This document shows, one piece after another, positions 26,001 through 35,883 of a DNA stretch of 64,000 nt. The translations under genes and the position numbers were made by a program. The notes beneath the pieces are model-generated. The model was not told the DNA's origin, searched no databases, and was given only the letters and a program-made list of their open reading frames with translations. The DNA is from Anagrus nilaparvatae (Eukaryota > Arthropoda > Insecta > Hymenoptera > Mymaridae), in NCBI GenBank assembly GCA_022575985.1, contig JAKSXM010000014.1, forward strand, positions 29,264,001 through 29,328,000, written 5' to 3'. Within the stretch, counting starts at the first letter, position 1. Every line of letters begins with the position of its first letter.

Positions 26001-28243
26001 GGTAGTTTTCAATGAATAATTAATAATTCAACCTTACATTAGCAAAAACAACCCCTAAAAAGGGTATTAACTTTTATAAGTTAAATTCTAATATTCTAAA
26101 AAGGGTAGGGTAGAAGGGGTGGTTTTCGCCACCATTAAGAAAATTTGAAATTAAACTATGGATATTTTAAAATATTATGCAAATGCATGGCTAAAAAGTG
26201 TTTAAATGTTTTTGAGAAAGATAATTATTAATTAAAATTCCGACCCTGGTAATTTCCAAAACTTATTTTTTGTAAAACCTAACCTTTAGGTCCAAAACTC
26301 TGAAAAACTGGGGTTCTCGCCACCAAGCATATTAGCGAAATGGGTCAATATTCTTGTGGCTAGATGCAATGAGTCATTAAAAAATAGATTTTTTAGACTT
26401 TTAAGGTAATTAGCACCACATTTTAAAAGGTTAAAGTTCAAATAACGAGGGTGGCGAAAACTGTATACACTGGCGAAAACCCCCTTCTCTACCCTATTAA
26501 AATATTAATTTTTAATAAAAAAATCCCCCAAATCCTTGATCATCACCCAAAAAAACTGTAAGGATCTCATTTAGCTGCTCAAAGTACGAAAATAGCAAAA
26601 ACACCCTTTTTAGGGGTTGTTTTTGCTAATTTAAGGGTGAAATATTAATTATTTATCAAAAATTCCCCCAAATTCTTGATCAGCGACCCCAAAAACCCGT
26701 AAGGAACTAATCTGGTCGCTCAAAGTGCGAAAATAGCAAAAACACCCTTTTTAGGGGTTTTTTTTGCTAATTTAAGGGTGAAATATTAATTATGTATTGA
26801 AAATTCCCCCAAATTCTTGATCAGCAAGCCAAGAAACCCTGAAGGACTTAATTTGGTCGCTCAAAGTACGAAAATAGTAAAAACACCCTTTTTAGGGGTT
26901 GTTTTTGCTAATTTAAGGGTGAAATATTAATTATTTATTTAAAATTCCCCAAAATTCTTGATCATCACCCAAAAAAACTATAAGAATCTCATTTGGCTGC
27001 TCAAAGTACGAAAATAGCAAAAACACCCTTTTTAGGGGTTGTTTTTGCTAATTTAAGGGTGAAATATTAATTATTTATCAAAAATTCCCCCAAATTCTTG
27101 ATCAGCGACCCAAAAAACCTGAATGGACATAATCTGGTCGCTCAAAGTGCAAAAATATCAAAAACACCCCCTTTTAGGGTTAATTTTTGCAAATAAGGGT
27201 GAAATATTAATTATTCATTGAAAACTACCTGAAATTCTTGTTCAGCGACCCAAAAAACCCCCTAAGACCAATTCTTGGCTAAATCTATAAACTCAGTTTG
27301 CTAATATATAAAAAAAAACCCTTTTTGGGGGTAGTTTTTGCAAATTTAAGGGTGTTACGAAAATTTCGGGCAGAAATAACCCCGATTTTCGTGATCAGCG
27401 ATCCAAAAAACATATAGTAGAGCAAATCTCATGTCAGTAGCTGAAAATACACTCTAAACCGCGTTTTGAGTTTTGACTGGAGTAGACTGAAAACTGAAGG
27501 TTAAATGATTGCCGTTTTTGAAATTACAATTATTTATTTATTTAACAATTTATTTTTATTCATGTTACAAATTCAGTTTCAGTTTTTGAGATTTTTTCCT
27601 TACATAAACATACTTCTACTAAATTTATTTATTTATTTTTAAGAAAGTCTTCGTGAAGAACTAATTTTACATTCGTGCCGAAATTTAGTTGAAAATGTGG
27701 AAATATTTCGCGATTTACCAAAAAAAATATTAGTTAAAATAATTACGCATTTAAAACCAGAATTGTACTTAGAAAATGATGTAATTATAAGAGCTGGATC
27801 ACAGGGCGATTGTATGTATTTTCTTTCATGTGGTACTGTTGAAATATTAACACCAACTGGCAAAGAGGTATTTTAAAACAAAAAATAAAATTTTCTAATT
27901 ACTTTATTATTAATTTTTCTCTAAATAAATTTAAAAATGAATATAATAGCTTGGAATTTTAGAAGATGGTGCCCATTTTGGTGAAGTTGCACTTCTTGTG
28001 CAAGATCAACGTCGTGTAGCCAGTGTGGTAGCAATTGAAGTTTCTGAAGTTTATTCGCTTGATAGGGCAGATTTTCGTAAATGTATAGCAGTTCATAGTG
28101 ATTTATTTTCAAAAATTGAACAGATTGCAATTGAAAGAATGCAGAAAACTATATTGGTTGAAGAGAAATTCAAACGTTCTATTAATATGAAATCAATTAA
28201 TAAAAATAGCCAACAAAAAGAAAATAGATATAGTTATGTATAA
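20038..28243 (+). CDS. HCN/CNG-like cyclic-nucleotide-binding cation channel
   Basis: Eight exons join in frame to 557 residues: 20038-20264, 24227-24448, 24773-24959, 25033-25167, 25240-25432, 25514-25705, 27644-27867 and 27950-28243. The N-terminus has the insect HCN-like block ending in WIIHPFSNARFFWE, then S1 from about residue 76. S4 lies in about 185-212, S5 in 218-245, the pore loop carries SGYGG (GYG at 291-293), and S6 is about 298-320. A C-linker follows (SESKYEQNINQLLAYSRQ and EELILHSCRNLVE), then a cyclic-nucleotide-binding domain from about 400 with FGEVALL at 470-476 and QRRVAS at 480-485. The GYG filter predicts K+ preference, as in HCN channels. Oddities are few S4 charges, irregularly spaced, and Val in place of the usual Thr after the phosphate-contacting Arg. 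The exon 5 donor (25432) and exon 6 acceptor (25513) are phase-consistent but less certain. It resembles the insect 'HCN 1-like' families rather than canonical Ih channels. Confidence 0.85.
20291..22044. mobile_element. 1.75 kb palindromic (foldback) element in channel intron 1
   Basis: The left end ATATATATGGGCATATC, then TTACTTTTCATA and GTGTGCGCACCC, is mirrored at the right by GGGTGCGCACAC, TATGAAAAGTAA and GATATGCCCATATATAT. The mirror continues through the whole element: AATTTTCAGGGGTAGTTTGA, the GCTGTTTTCAGACAATTTTC region, CGTCTGCAAAATTTTTCTC, and arms meeting near 21015. A third partial copy of the inner arm (CCCTGGCTATTCGAATATT) is at about 21300. Short frames inside (21374-21592) are by-products. 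No transposase is seen. In the pre-mRNA it would fold into a long imperfect hairpin. Confidence 0.82.
22169..22638. repeat. 470 bp inverted-repeat MITE-like element in channel intron 1
   Basis: AACAGCATTC at the left is mirrored by GAATGCTGTT at the right. Inside, ACATTTTCTATG, AATCGGTTCCTGATTTCCTG and GAAGCCAAAAAGCAA are repeated in inverse order (TTGCTTTTTGGCTTC, CAGGAAATCAGGAACCGATT). The arms are about 200 bp with an AT-rich loop centred near 22400. No clear target duplication is seen. Confidence 0.7.
23277..23565. repeat. Two direct repeats of about 178 bp
   Basis: TTCTAATTTTATTTTGGAGT followed by a CGGTAGAATGAA core and GAAGGTTTTAACC occurs at about 23277-23380 and again at about 23453-23560, diverged by several substitutions. 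It lies in channel intron 1. The remainder of the intron (22640-24226) has no coding signal. Confidence 0.55.
24470..24700. repeat. Decayed MITE, same family as 31699-31951
   Basis: GACAGGCAGCTA then GCTTGGATTTTCGATTACCG at the left, and TAGTTTCATCCAGTAATCAT at the right, match the arm sequences of the element at 31699-31951 (CTGGCAGTTACTT, GCTTGGATTTTTTAG, CCTAATTTCATCCAG). It lies in channel intron 2. The boundaries are approximate. Confidence 0.45.
26103..26494. mobile_element. Nested MITE of about 392 bp
   Basis: The left end GGGTAGGGTAGAAGGGGTGG then TTTTCGCCAC, and the right end GTGGCGAAAACT ... GGCGAAAACC then CCCTTCTCTACCC, are inverted repeats of each other. It interrupts the foldback element at 25751-27482, whose own repeat text resumes at 26495. 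The target duplication is not clear, so the superfamily is open. Confidence 0.65.
26528..27190. repeat. Tandem array of about five 140 bp units
   Basis: AAATTCTTGATCAGCGACCC-like cores recur at about 26672, 26813, 26953, 27093 and 27232, a period of 139-141 bp. Each unit also contains CTCAAAGTRCGAAAATAGCA (R = A/G) and ACACCCTTTTTAGGGGTTG, itself a small hairpin, then AAGGGTGAAATATTAATTAT. The copies differ by a few substitutions. The same unit is repeated in the element at 5846-7446. Confidence 0.8.
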
Positions 28244-28269
28244 TCAGATGTAATTTTTTTGTAATTGGT

Positions 28270-28383
28270 AATAAATTGAAAACGTGTTTATAGGTATATT
28301 CAGTTATAAATGAGCCTATTTACAAAAATGTATAAATTCTAGTGCGATTAATAAACATGTTTATACTGCGCAGTATAATAAAA
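28270..28383 (+). terminator. Channel 3' UTR polyadenylation signals
   Basis: AATAAA occurs about 27 bases past the channel stop (near 28270) and again near 28350 and 28378. Any of these could end the transcript. Choosing among them needs transcript data. Confidence 0.45.
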
Positions 28384-31300
28384 GATTTATGTTTTGATTA
28401 CAAAAAAAATTTTAATTAATTGAAAGATTTTTGGTGCTTTGATTAAAAGAAAAAAGATAAAATTATATCATGTTTTTTTGATTTTTCTTGTTTTGGTGAT
28501 AATTTTTATTCTCTGTATTTAACCCATGCAGTATACTGATTTCGGTACGTATTCAAAAGTTCCAATATTTCTTTCAGTAATCTTGAGTGAAAAATTGAGT
28601 TCATAAGATAACACTAGTTATTTTTATTATAATTTCTCCTACAAATAATTGAAGTGATAAAGAAGTAAAATGAAATTTTAAAATCTAAATCAATCAGTGA
28701 TTATTGATGTATTACACATCTTTTCATTATAACTAATAATTTCTTTTGAGATGTAAATGTCAAATTATAACTTTTTGATTGGCAAAAGGCCAAAATTGTT
28801 ACTCTTTAAAGAGTGATTAAACATAAAATATGATTTAAGTGGGTTGGCTTACTTCAGCGGGCAGGGGGCTTGCCCCTTAGTCTTATAAAGAAAGTGCTGA
28901 TCAAAAAGGCAAACCGGATATTTTTGATTTTTATTTTGGCCAAAATCGAAAGGGGGTTATTTGGAAAATGGTCAGATTTTTTTTTACTTCAATTTTTTCT
29001 TTGTTTTGTACTGGAAAAAGTTTAAAACAGTTAGAAACTTAAATTAATATGGTTTACTGGGTCAAAGAGCCCAAAAAACCTGATATAAATGCATTTAAGT
29101 GAGTTTTAAAATTATTGCATTTTTAGAAATCTTGGTATTAACCGCATAAAACCATTTGAATTGGTCAAAATTCCTTATAAACCAAGTTTTGTAGTAAAAA
29201 AAGTGCTGATGAAATAGAGGAACTGGATTTTCTTGACAATTTTTATTTTGGCCAAAACCATTTATAAATCATATAAACATATGGAAAATTTTCAGATTTT
29301 TTAAAAAAATAATATTTGATTTAATTTAGAGCAGATTTATACATCTCCTCCTTTAGAAAATATGGGTAATTGTAACTAGAACCTTTATATCTTTTTAGGT
29401 TTCATATGAAAAGTAAAAAAGTATGTCATTAACTAATTTGCCAACAGCCTCTTGATCTTTAATTAGGGTAAATAGGGTAGTAAAATGAATAAAAAATATA
29501 TATTAGTTTATTATTTGTATATTTTTATATTTAAGAATCTTAAACAAATTATTGTCCATACATATCATAATATTTATACAATATAACATTCATTCATTAT
29601 TCATTATATTTTTATTATTTCTTTTTTTGTTGTTGCAAATATTTTTATTAAAAAAATTATATATGTATTTATTAAAGCGACAATCATGTTAATTCTATTT
29701 TTCTAATATTACATATATGATAATTATGATTTATATATTTATGATAAAATTTCATTCATATGTCAATATTTATGGATATATTTTATTTTGATTAAATTTT
29801 GGCTAATTCTGCAATGTCTGTAAATGCAAATTTCAAGTCAACCAATTTTTAACTTACATGCAAATTTGTATTTTCAGATATTGTAGAAACAACCTTATTG
29901 AATAGGCATATATAATTAAACATATTTTTTTATTTTATTTTATGTTAATATAACAATTTTATAAATTTTTAAGCAGATCATAATAAATTTTTATTTAGTA
30001 ATATACACTGTTCAAATTTTTGTGCTTGCATTATATATAAGTAAGAAAACTTTTCATTTAAATTTATTATAAAATTATAAAAATTTTTAATTTAATTTTT
30101 TTTCAGACATTTTTTTGTCGAACAGTGTAGCAATAATAAAAAGCAGAAAATTGTTATTTTATAATTTTTTTGTAAAACAAATTTATATGACTATTGGTAG
30201 GTACTTAAGCGAGGTTAGTTCCAGATAATAAAAACAGAGTAAAGCTGGAAATATATTATTTTTTTTGCGTGTATAAATATTGCAAGTTTTAAAAAATATT
30301 CAGTTTTACAATCAATTATTGGAAATTTATTATGAAATATTACCTTTGTAATTATATATTATTTTGTAATTTTATATTATTTTATTAAATTTTAAACAAA
30401 ATTCTGCTTTTGTGTATTAAAAATATTCAAGTATATGGGACATCCCATACAAAGAGAATTTTTCAAAATTGATATTGGTAAAAAAATCATAATTTTCTCA
30501 TAAATTGTCAGAAATAATTATTAAATTTTTTCTTTCTGCCCCAAAAAAAAAAACTTAATGACTCAAAAAACGTATTTTATTTTACGACTTTGAAAAATTC
30601 AATTTTTTAAACTAATAATTTAAAAAAACTACGTTTACGTAATCATTAAATTTTATTTCAGATCGTTATCAGCGCATATTTATGACATAAATATTAAACT
30701 TAATTAACATATATAACTTTTTTATTGATAAACTACATTTTTTTATTATTATAAATATTTTTATAATTAAATATGGCAAATATGTTTCCCCAATTTTATT
30801 TTATACTTATATATATTTCAAAAAAATTTTCCGAATGCTATTTACAATAGTTAGATAAAAAATTTCAATTTTATATAAAAAAGTTTTTTTTTCTTCATTT
30901 TATTATGAATAAAGTAAAATTACATTCGGTTTCATTTTTTTAGCTTTCTTAAAACACTAATATTATTTTATTTTATTGATATACATTAATTAAGGCACAT
31001 GATTCTTGCATTATATATATATATTATATTAAAATTATTAATAAAAAACAGTTAATATATAAACAGTTTCAATAATAATTATTAAGTAAAAAACAAAAAA
31101 AATTATTTAAATTTTAAGAAAAATTGTTATTTTTTTTAAAATAATTGGTCAGTTTACAACTATCGAACTCTATAACTAAATTCATTATATCTAAATAAAG
31201 TTACTGAGTAACCTTAATTTTTATTAATTAAAATTATACAATCGCGATATTTTCAATTTTTCTTTCATTTATTTTTTTAATGATAATTCGTTGTTGAACT

Positions 31301-32687
31301 TACTAAATTTTATCGCGTGCCTACAGTGTAAAAATTGAAATTTATTGAAGATACACATTTAACATTAAACTATATATTTAATACTTTACAATTTTAACAA
31401 AGGTATATGTAATAAATTAGCTTGAACGCTATTTACAATTATTTCAGTCAAAAATTTATCAAAAAATTCTGCCAAAAAATCGCCTTACAAGGCTCCATCT
31501 CTGATTATTTATAGTCATTAATTTTTTAAATTTGAAAATAACGTTCAGACTAATATGCATAAAATATATTTATATAAGTAGTGATTTCATATTTTTTTAT
31601 AAAGCCTGTTATCAATATTCTGTGTATAAAACATTTTTTATAGAAAATCTCTAATGTATTACTTTAACTTTGATAGTTTGATATATATGAAAATATTTCT
31701 GACAGTTATTTCGCAAACTTGCTTAAAGTTTTGATTACTGGTGAAATTAGGTACTAATTACCAAAAAAGTTAGATTCACAAAACATTTAATTACTACCGG
31801 TTGAATGCATGGGATAAAATTTTTGCTCCATTTAAGATCCTATCTATTTTTTTGCAGTTTTATTTGTGAACAATCTTACTTTTTTGGTAATTAGGACCTA
31901 ATTTCATCCAGAAACTAAAAAATCCAAGCAAATTTTAAAAAGTAACTGCCAGGCTAATATAGACTACTCGTATTAAATAATTATAAAAATTAAACTTAAA
32001 TTCTGATTATTAATATATTTATACAAATAAATAAAAATAATTAATTTAAGCAAGAATTATTAATTGTATAAATGTTAATAATGAAAAAAATTAATAAAAT
32101 AAATCATTTTTTCAATAATAATATGTCATATTAAACTGAGGTAAATCATTAGACAGCCTCATAGAGCATTAATTTTTTAATAATATTAAATATTTCTTTA
32201 TTTTATTTTTTTATTTTCTTCTTTTTTCAATGAAAAATATAGGCCCATTGGACTAGGAATTATTAGCATATTAATATGCTACACTTTATTTTATTTAATT
32301 ATATAGATAGATGAAAACTAAGGCTTTGGCAGTGTTAAAAAATCGTTTTTCTTTCTAATTATGATTTTAATTATAAAATATGTTTCAATATATTTTTTGT
32401 ATAAAAATTATAAATATTGTTAGATTTAGAGTTTTTTCAAGAGTTTTATTTTATGCAAAATCGTATCCGAATTTTAGAGATATCGGTAAATCCCCAGAAA
32501 ACTGGTAAAAAACTCTAATATTAGACAATTAAAAATGTAAAATAATATTATTAAATAAGTAAAATATTAAATAATCTACATCAGGTGTATAAAACATACT
32601 TAAGGTATTAAGGTAATTAATAACGATTTGATAATTTTTTTCTTCATAATTAAAGAATATTAAAAAGCTTTGAATTTATTAATTATT
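28384..32687. other. Gene-free gap between convergent channel and papilin 3' ends
   Basis: Very AT-rich with no exon seen. Two diverged direct repeats (AAGTGCTGAT followed by TTTTATTTTGGCCAAAA) occur at about 28892-28955 and 29200-29265. A MITE sits at 31699-31951. The papilin 3' UTR should occupy the right end: reverse-strand AATAAA lies at 32675-32680, within about 10 bases of the stop, and others lie further left. Confidence 0.5.
31699..31951. mobile_element. 253 bp MITE
   Basis: The left arm (CTGACAGTTATTT, ACTGGTGAAATTAGGT, CTAATTACCAAAAAAGTTAG) is mirrored by the right arm (CTTACTTTTTTGGTAATTAG, CCTAATTTCATCCAG, AGTAACTGCCAG). The arms are about 85 bp around an AT-rich loop. It is related to the decayed copy at 24470-24700. 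No target duplication could be fixed. Confidence 0.65.
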
Positions 32688-35600
32688 TTATTCCCATGAA
32701 AAATATGAAATTATGGACCTTTTTATTCTTGCATATGCATCATAATATGGCGACGTTGAATTTTTATTTTGTAACTGACCAGCTAGTGTACATGAACGAC
32801 AACAATATTGTGAATAATATTTATGTTTACAATAATTTGCTTTTACTATTAAACTACAATTAGCTAAATGAGTATTGTCCCTACATGATGGATCAATGTA
32901 CATTCCTTAAAAAAAAATTTTTATATTTTAATTCATTTTTTAAATATCAATAAGGGTTGGTCAAAAATATTTTGACTTTTTAGCGAATACACTGTAAAAA
33001 TTCTTGTTACGATATTTCTATGAAGATAGGAAATAGTCGGGTAAGAGGTTGTCTTTGTTTACGCTAAAAAGCGTCAATATAATGTGACCAACTCGAAATA
33101 ATTATTTTTATTAAAATTTACCTTCAACTCGAATATCAACAGATTCTGATGATTTAGAATTATTGTTTACACCTTCGCATCGATATGTTCCCGAATCATT
33201 TGGATCGGCTGGTGATATGCTTAATTCATTATCGTCTTAAAAAAAAAATAATTTATTTTAATAAAAAATTTTTTACTTCAACGATTTTTATAATTTTTTT
33301 TAGAAAATTATTTACCAGATATTCTAATACGTGAGTTTGTCTGAATTGCTGTGTCGTTTTTGTACCACGTTACTATAGGTTGTGGATAACCTGATACACG
33401 ACAACGTATACTCATCATTCCACCCACCGGATATATTACTTGAGATGTTGATATGTTAACACGAACTGGTGCTAATTAAAAATAATAATAACAGGTATTT
33501 ATAAATTTATCATTTATTTTTTACAAAAAACGATAAAATTACCACGTGTATATTTTTTAATTCTATTGTCTTTCGCTAATGATCTTTAGGAATTGATAAA
33601 AATAATTTAACGTGATTTTATGTTCAAATAGTTGGTAAGCAAATTTAATTATTAGTGCATGCAAATATTCTAACCCAAATTGCATTAAACCGTTAAAAAT
33701 AGTTTAGTTTACATTTTTTTTCATTCCAAAACCAAGGTTATAAATTTGAAGCTTTTAATATTATTACTACAAATGCGTGCTAAAAGTACAATAAATTGTT
33801 CAAAAAATTTTAGTTTATTTCAAAATAAAATAAATTCATTAACAAAAATTTTTTAAACAAATACCAATGTTAATATTCTAGATTAAATAGTTTTTTTCCT
33901 CTAACTCACCTGGACTATTTGGTATTGGAGTAGTAAGATTTAAGGGTACAACACCTGGAATATAGTATGGTCTTGTCGTATAATAAGGAGGGCGTGTTTG
34001 ATTGTAATTTGTTTCATTACTACTTGGTCTGTAAGGATATGAAGGTCTTTGTGGTCTTTCAGGAGCTTGAACAAGATATTTAGTATATTTTTCTTGCTCT
34101 GGTCTAATATTAGCAACAGGACCAATTGCTTGTAACGTAACAGAACTTTCAGCAGCTTTTCCAATTCCGTTGTATGCATGACAAGTATAAATTCCAAGAC
34201 TTGTCAATGTTACAGATCTAATTCTTAATGTATTTCCAGAACCTTGTTCATATTGTTCAGATGATAATGGTAACATCGTATCATTTCTCCACCAAGTAAC
34301 TGTTGGTCTTGGCCAACCAACAGCATAACAATGTAACACAGTTGGGGAATTTAATGTTACAGTCACGTTTCTGTTTGGCTCGTCAATTATTGCAGGGGGA
34401 TTATCATGTGGTTCTAAATGAATTAGAAAATTTTATACCCAAAATGTTAGTTGTTAATATTTAGATACTAATACTATTTTGTTAGTATACAAATAAAAAT
34501 ATTACTAGTGTTACTTTGTTAATAACCAAATTTTTAAACACTACTTTGTTAATAACCAATATTAAAGATAATGCCAATCATAATAGATTCTAGTTTTAAA
34601 CGAAAGTTACCAAATAGTTCAGCTTTTGATATTATTTTTAGTAAATTTACAAATACGATACATTTGCAAATTCATCAATCGATAACAGAGATCTTTAATA
34701 TCAAAAGATGAAACTAAATATTTTTTAATAAAAAAACAGTGCAAGTAGATAATTAACTTTAGCCCCAATTTTTCCAATCAAGAACTTGTTCATTAAATCA
34801 ATCTCTAAATTTTTTTGAGCAGTTATTTAAAATTAATTCATTGTTAAATTTATTTTTTGCATCTCCAAGCAAAACATTATTACTTTATGCTGAAAAAAAT
34901 TGTAACACAGAGAATCACACAATATCCTTTTTTAATTCTATTTTCCCCATGTAAAGCTTGTTTTTAAGCCATTTAATTAATAGGTAATCTATTCTTTCTA
35001 ATCTATAATTTCTTACCATGAACTTCCAATTCATATTCAATTCTTACTGGTGCAGAGAGTCCATTGTCGGCTATACAAAGATATAGACCACTATCATAAG
35101 TATAAATATTTATAACTTGTAAGGATCCATCATCAAGGATTCGTCTTCTATTTTCATTAGCTCCAATCTGTGTAATTTAAAATTACAGATATACGAGAAA
35201 ATTTTTATTAATCCTGATATAATTAAGTACTTACACTTTTAGCATCTTTTTTCCATACTATTTGTGGTTTTGGGTTACCTAAAGCAACACAAGGCATAGT
35301 AACGTAACCACCTTCCTCTGCCGTTACATTTGGTGAAGGAGGTGGTTGAATTCGAGCTGGTACAGGTTGTGAAACAATTGGTGGTGCCTTATGTTGGTAC
35401 TCTGACGATAATTCATTTTCTTCATTCTCAGGTTCTACACAAGTTCTTCCGCATCCAGTTTCACAACATTTTTGGTAACCAGAACAATCGTAATCAGAGT
35501 GACATTGAACATCACAGTGATCACTTTCAGCTAATATTGGACATTCGCCAGCTTTATAAGCTAAATGTCAAAGATAATTTTGAAATAAAAATTTTATAAC

Positions 35601-35883
35601 TTTCTCTTAAAAATTACAAAAAGAAAAAATCTTATACCAGTTGGTCTACAAGTTGCTACTGGTTCTGGGCCGCCCTTTAAACTAGCTTGCGTGACCACGC
35701 ATCGTGTTCTTGGAGGGCATTGTTGATTAGCGCATAAATCTGCACATCGGCAAACCTGGCAATCGTTAGAATCAACACGATCTTCACGGCCGTATGGGCA
35801 TTCAAGCGTTAGGCAATTTTTCGTATGATGATAGCAAGGATCGTGTTTTCCCTCACTATCTTCTGATGGTATAGTATTTATTC
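32688..35883 (-). other. Papilin C-terminal block: antistasin-like, WAP, three Ig, PLAC
   Basis: Exon 32 has an antistasin-like cysteine pattern ([19 protein letters not shown]). Exon 33 has a WAP four-disulfide core ([27 protein letters not shown]) and the start of Ig1. Ig1 ends in exon 34 ([10 protein letters not shown]). Ig2 is in exon 35 ([28 protein letters not shown]), followed by a Pro/Tyr-rich linker of about 70 residues. Ig3 spans exons 36-37 ([28 protein letters not shown]). The last exon encodes a PLAC domain ([20 protein letters not shown]) and ends at 32688. Confidence 0.92.

Larger units (their letters stand above)
25751..27482. mobile_element. TA-flanked foldback element with internal tandem array, copy 2
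   Basis: The left end CTCCAGTCAAAACGCG and right end CGCGTTTTGAGTTTTGACTGGAG are inverted, with TA on both outer sides (25749-25750 and 27483-27484). The arms match for about 290 bp, including AGATTTGCTCTACTATATG, CACGAAAATCGGGG, CAAACTGAGTTTATAGATTT and CAAGAATTGGTCTTAGGGGG. The interior holds a roughly 140 bp tandem array (26528-27190) and a nested MITE (26103-26494). It belongs to the same family as 5846-7446. It fills most of channel intron 6 and has no transposase. Confidence 0.85.

Noticed and set aside
26528..27190. Regular repeats considered as a CRISPR-like array
   Set aside because: The units are adjacent 140 bp tandem copies with no unique spacers, inside a eukaryotic foldback element.
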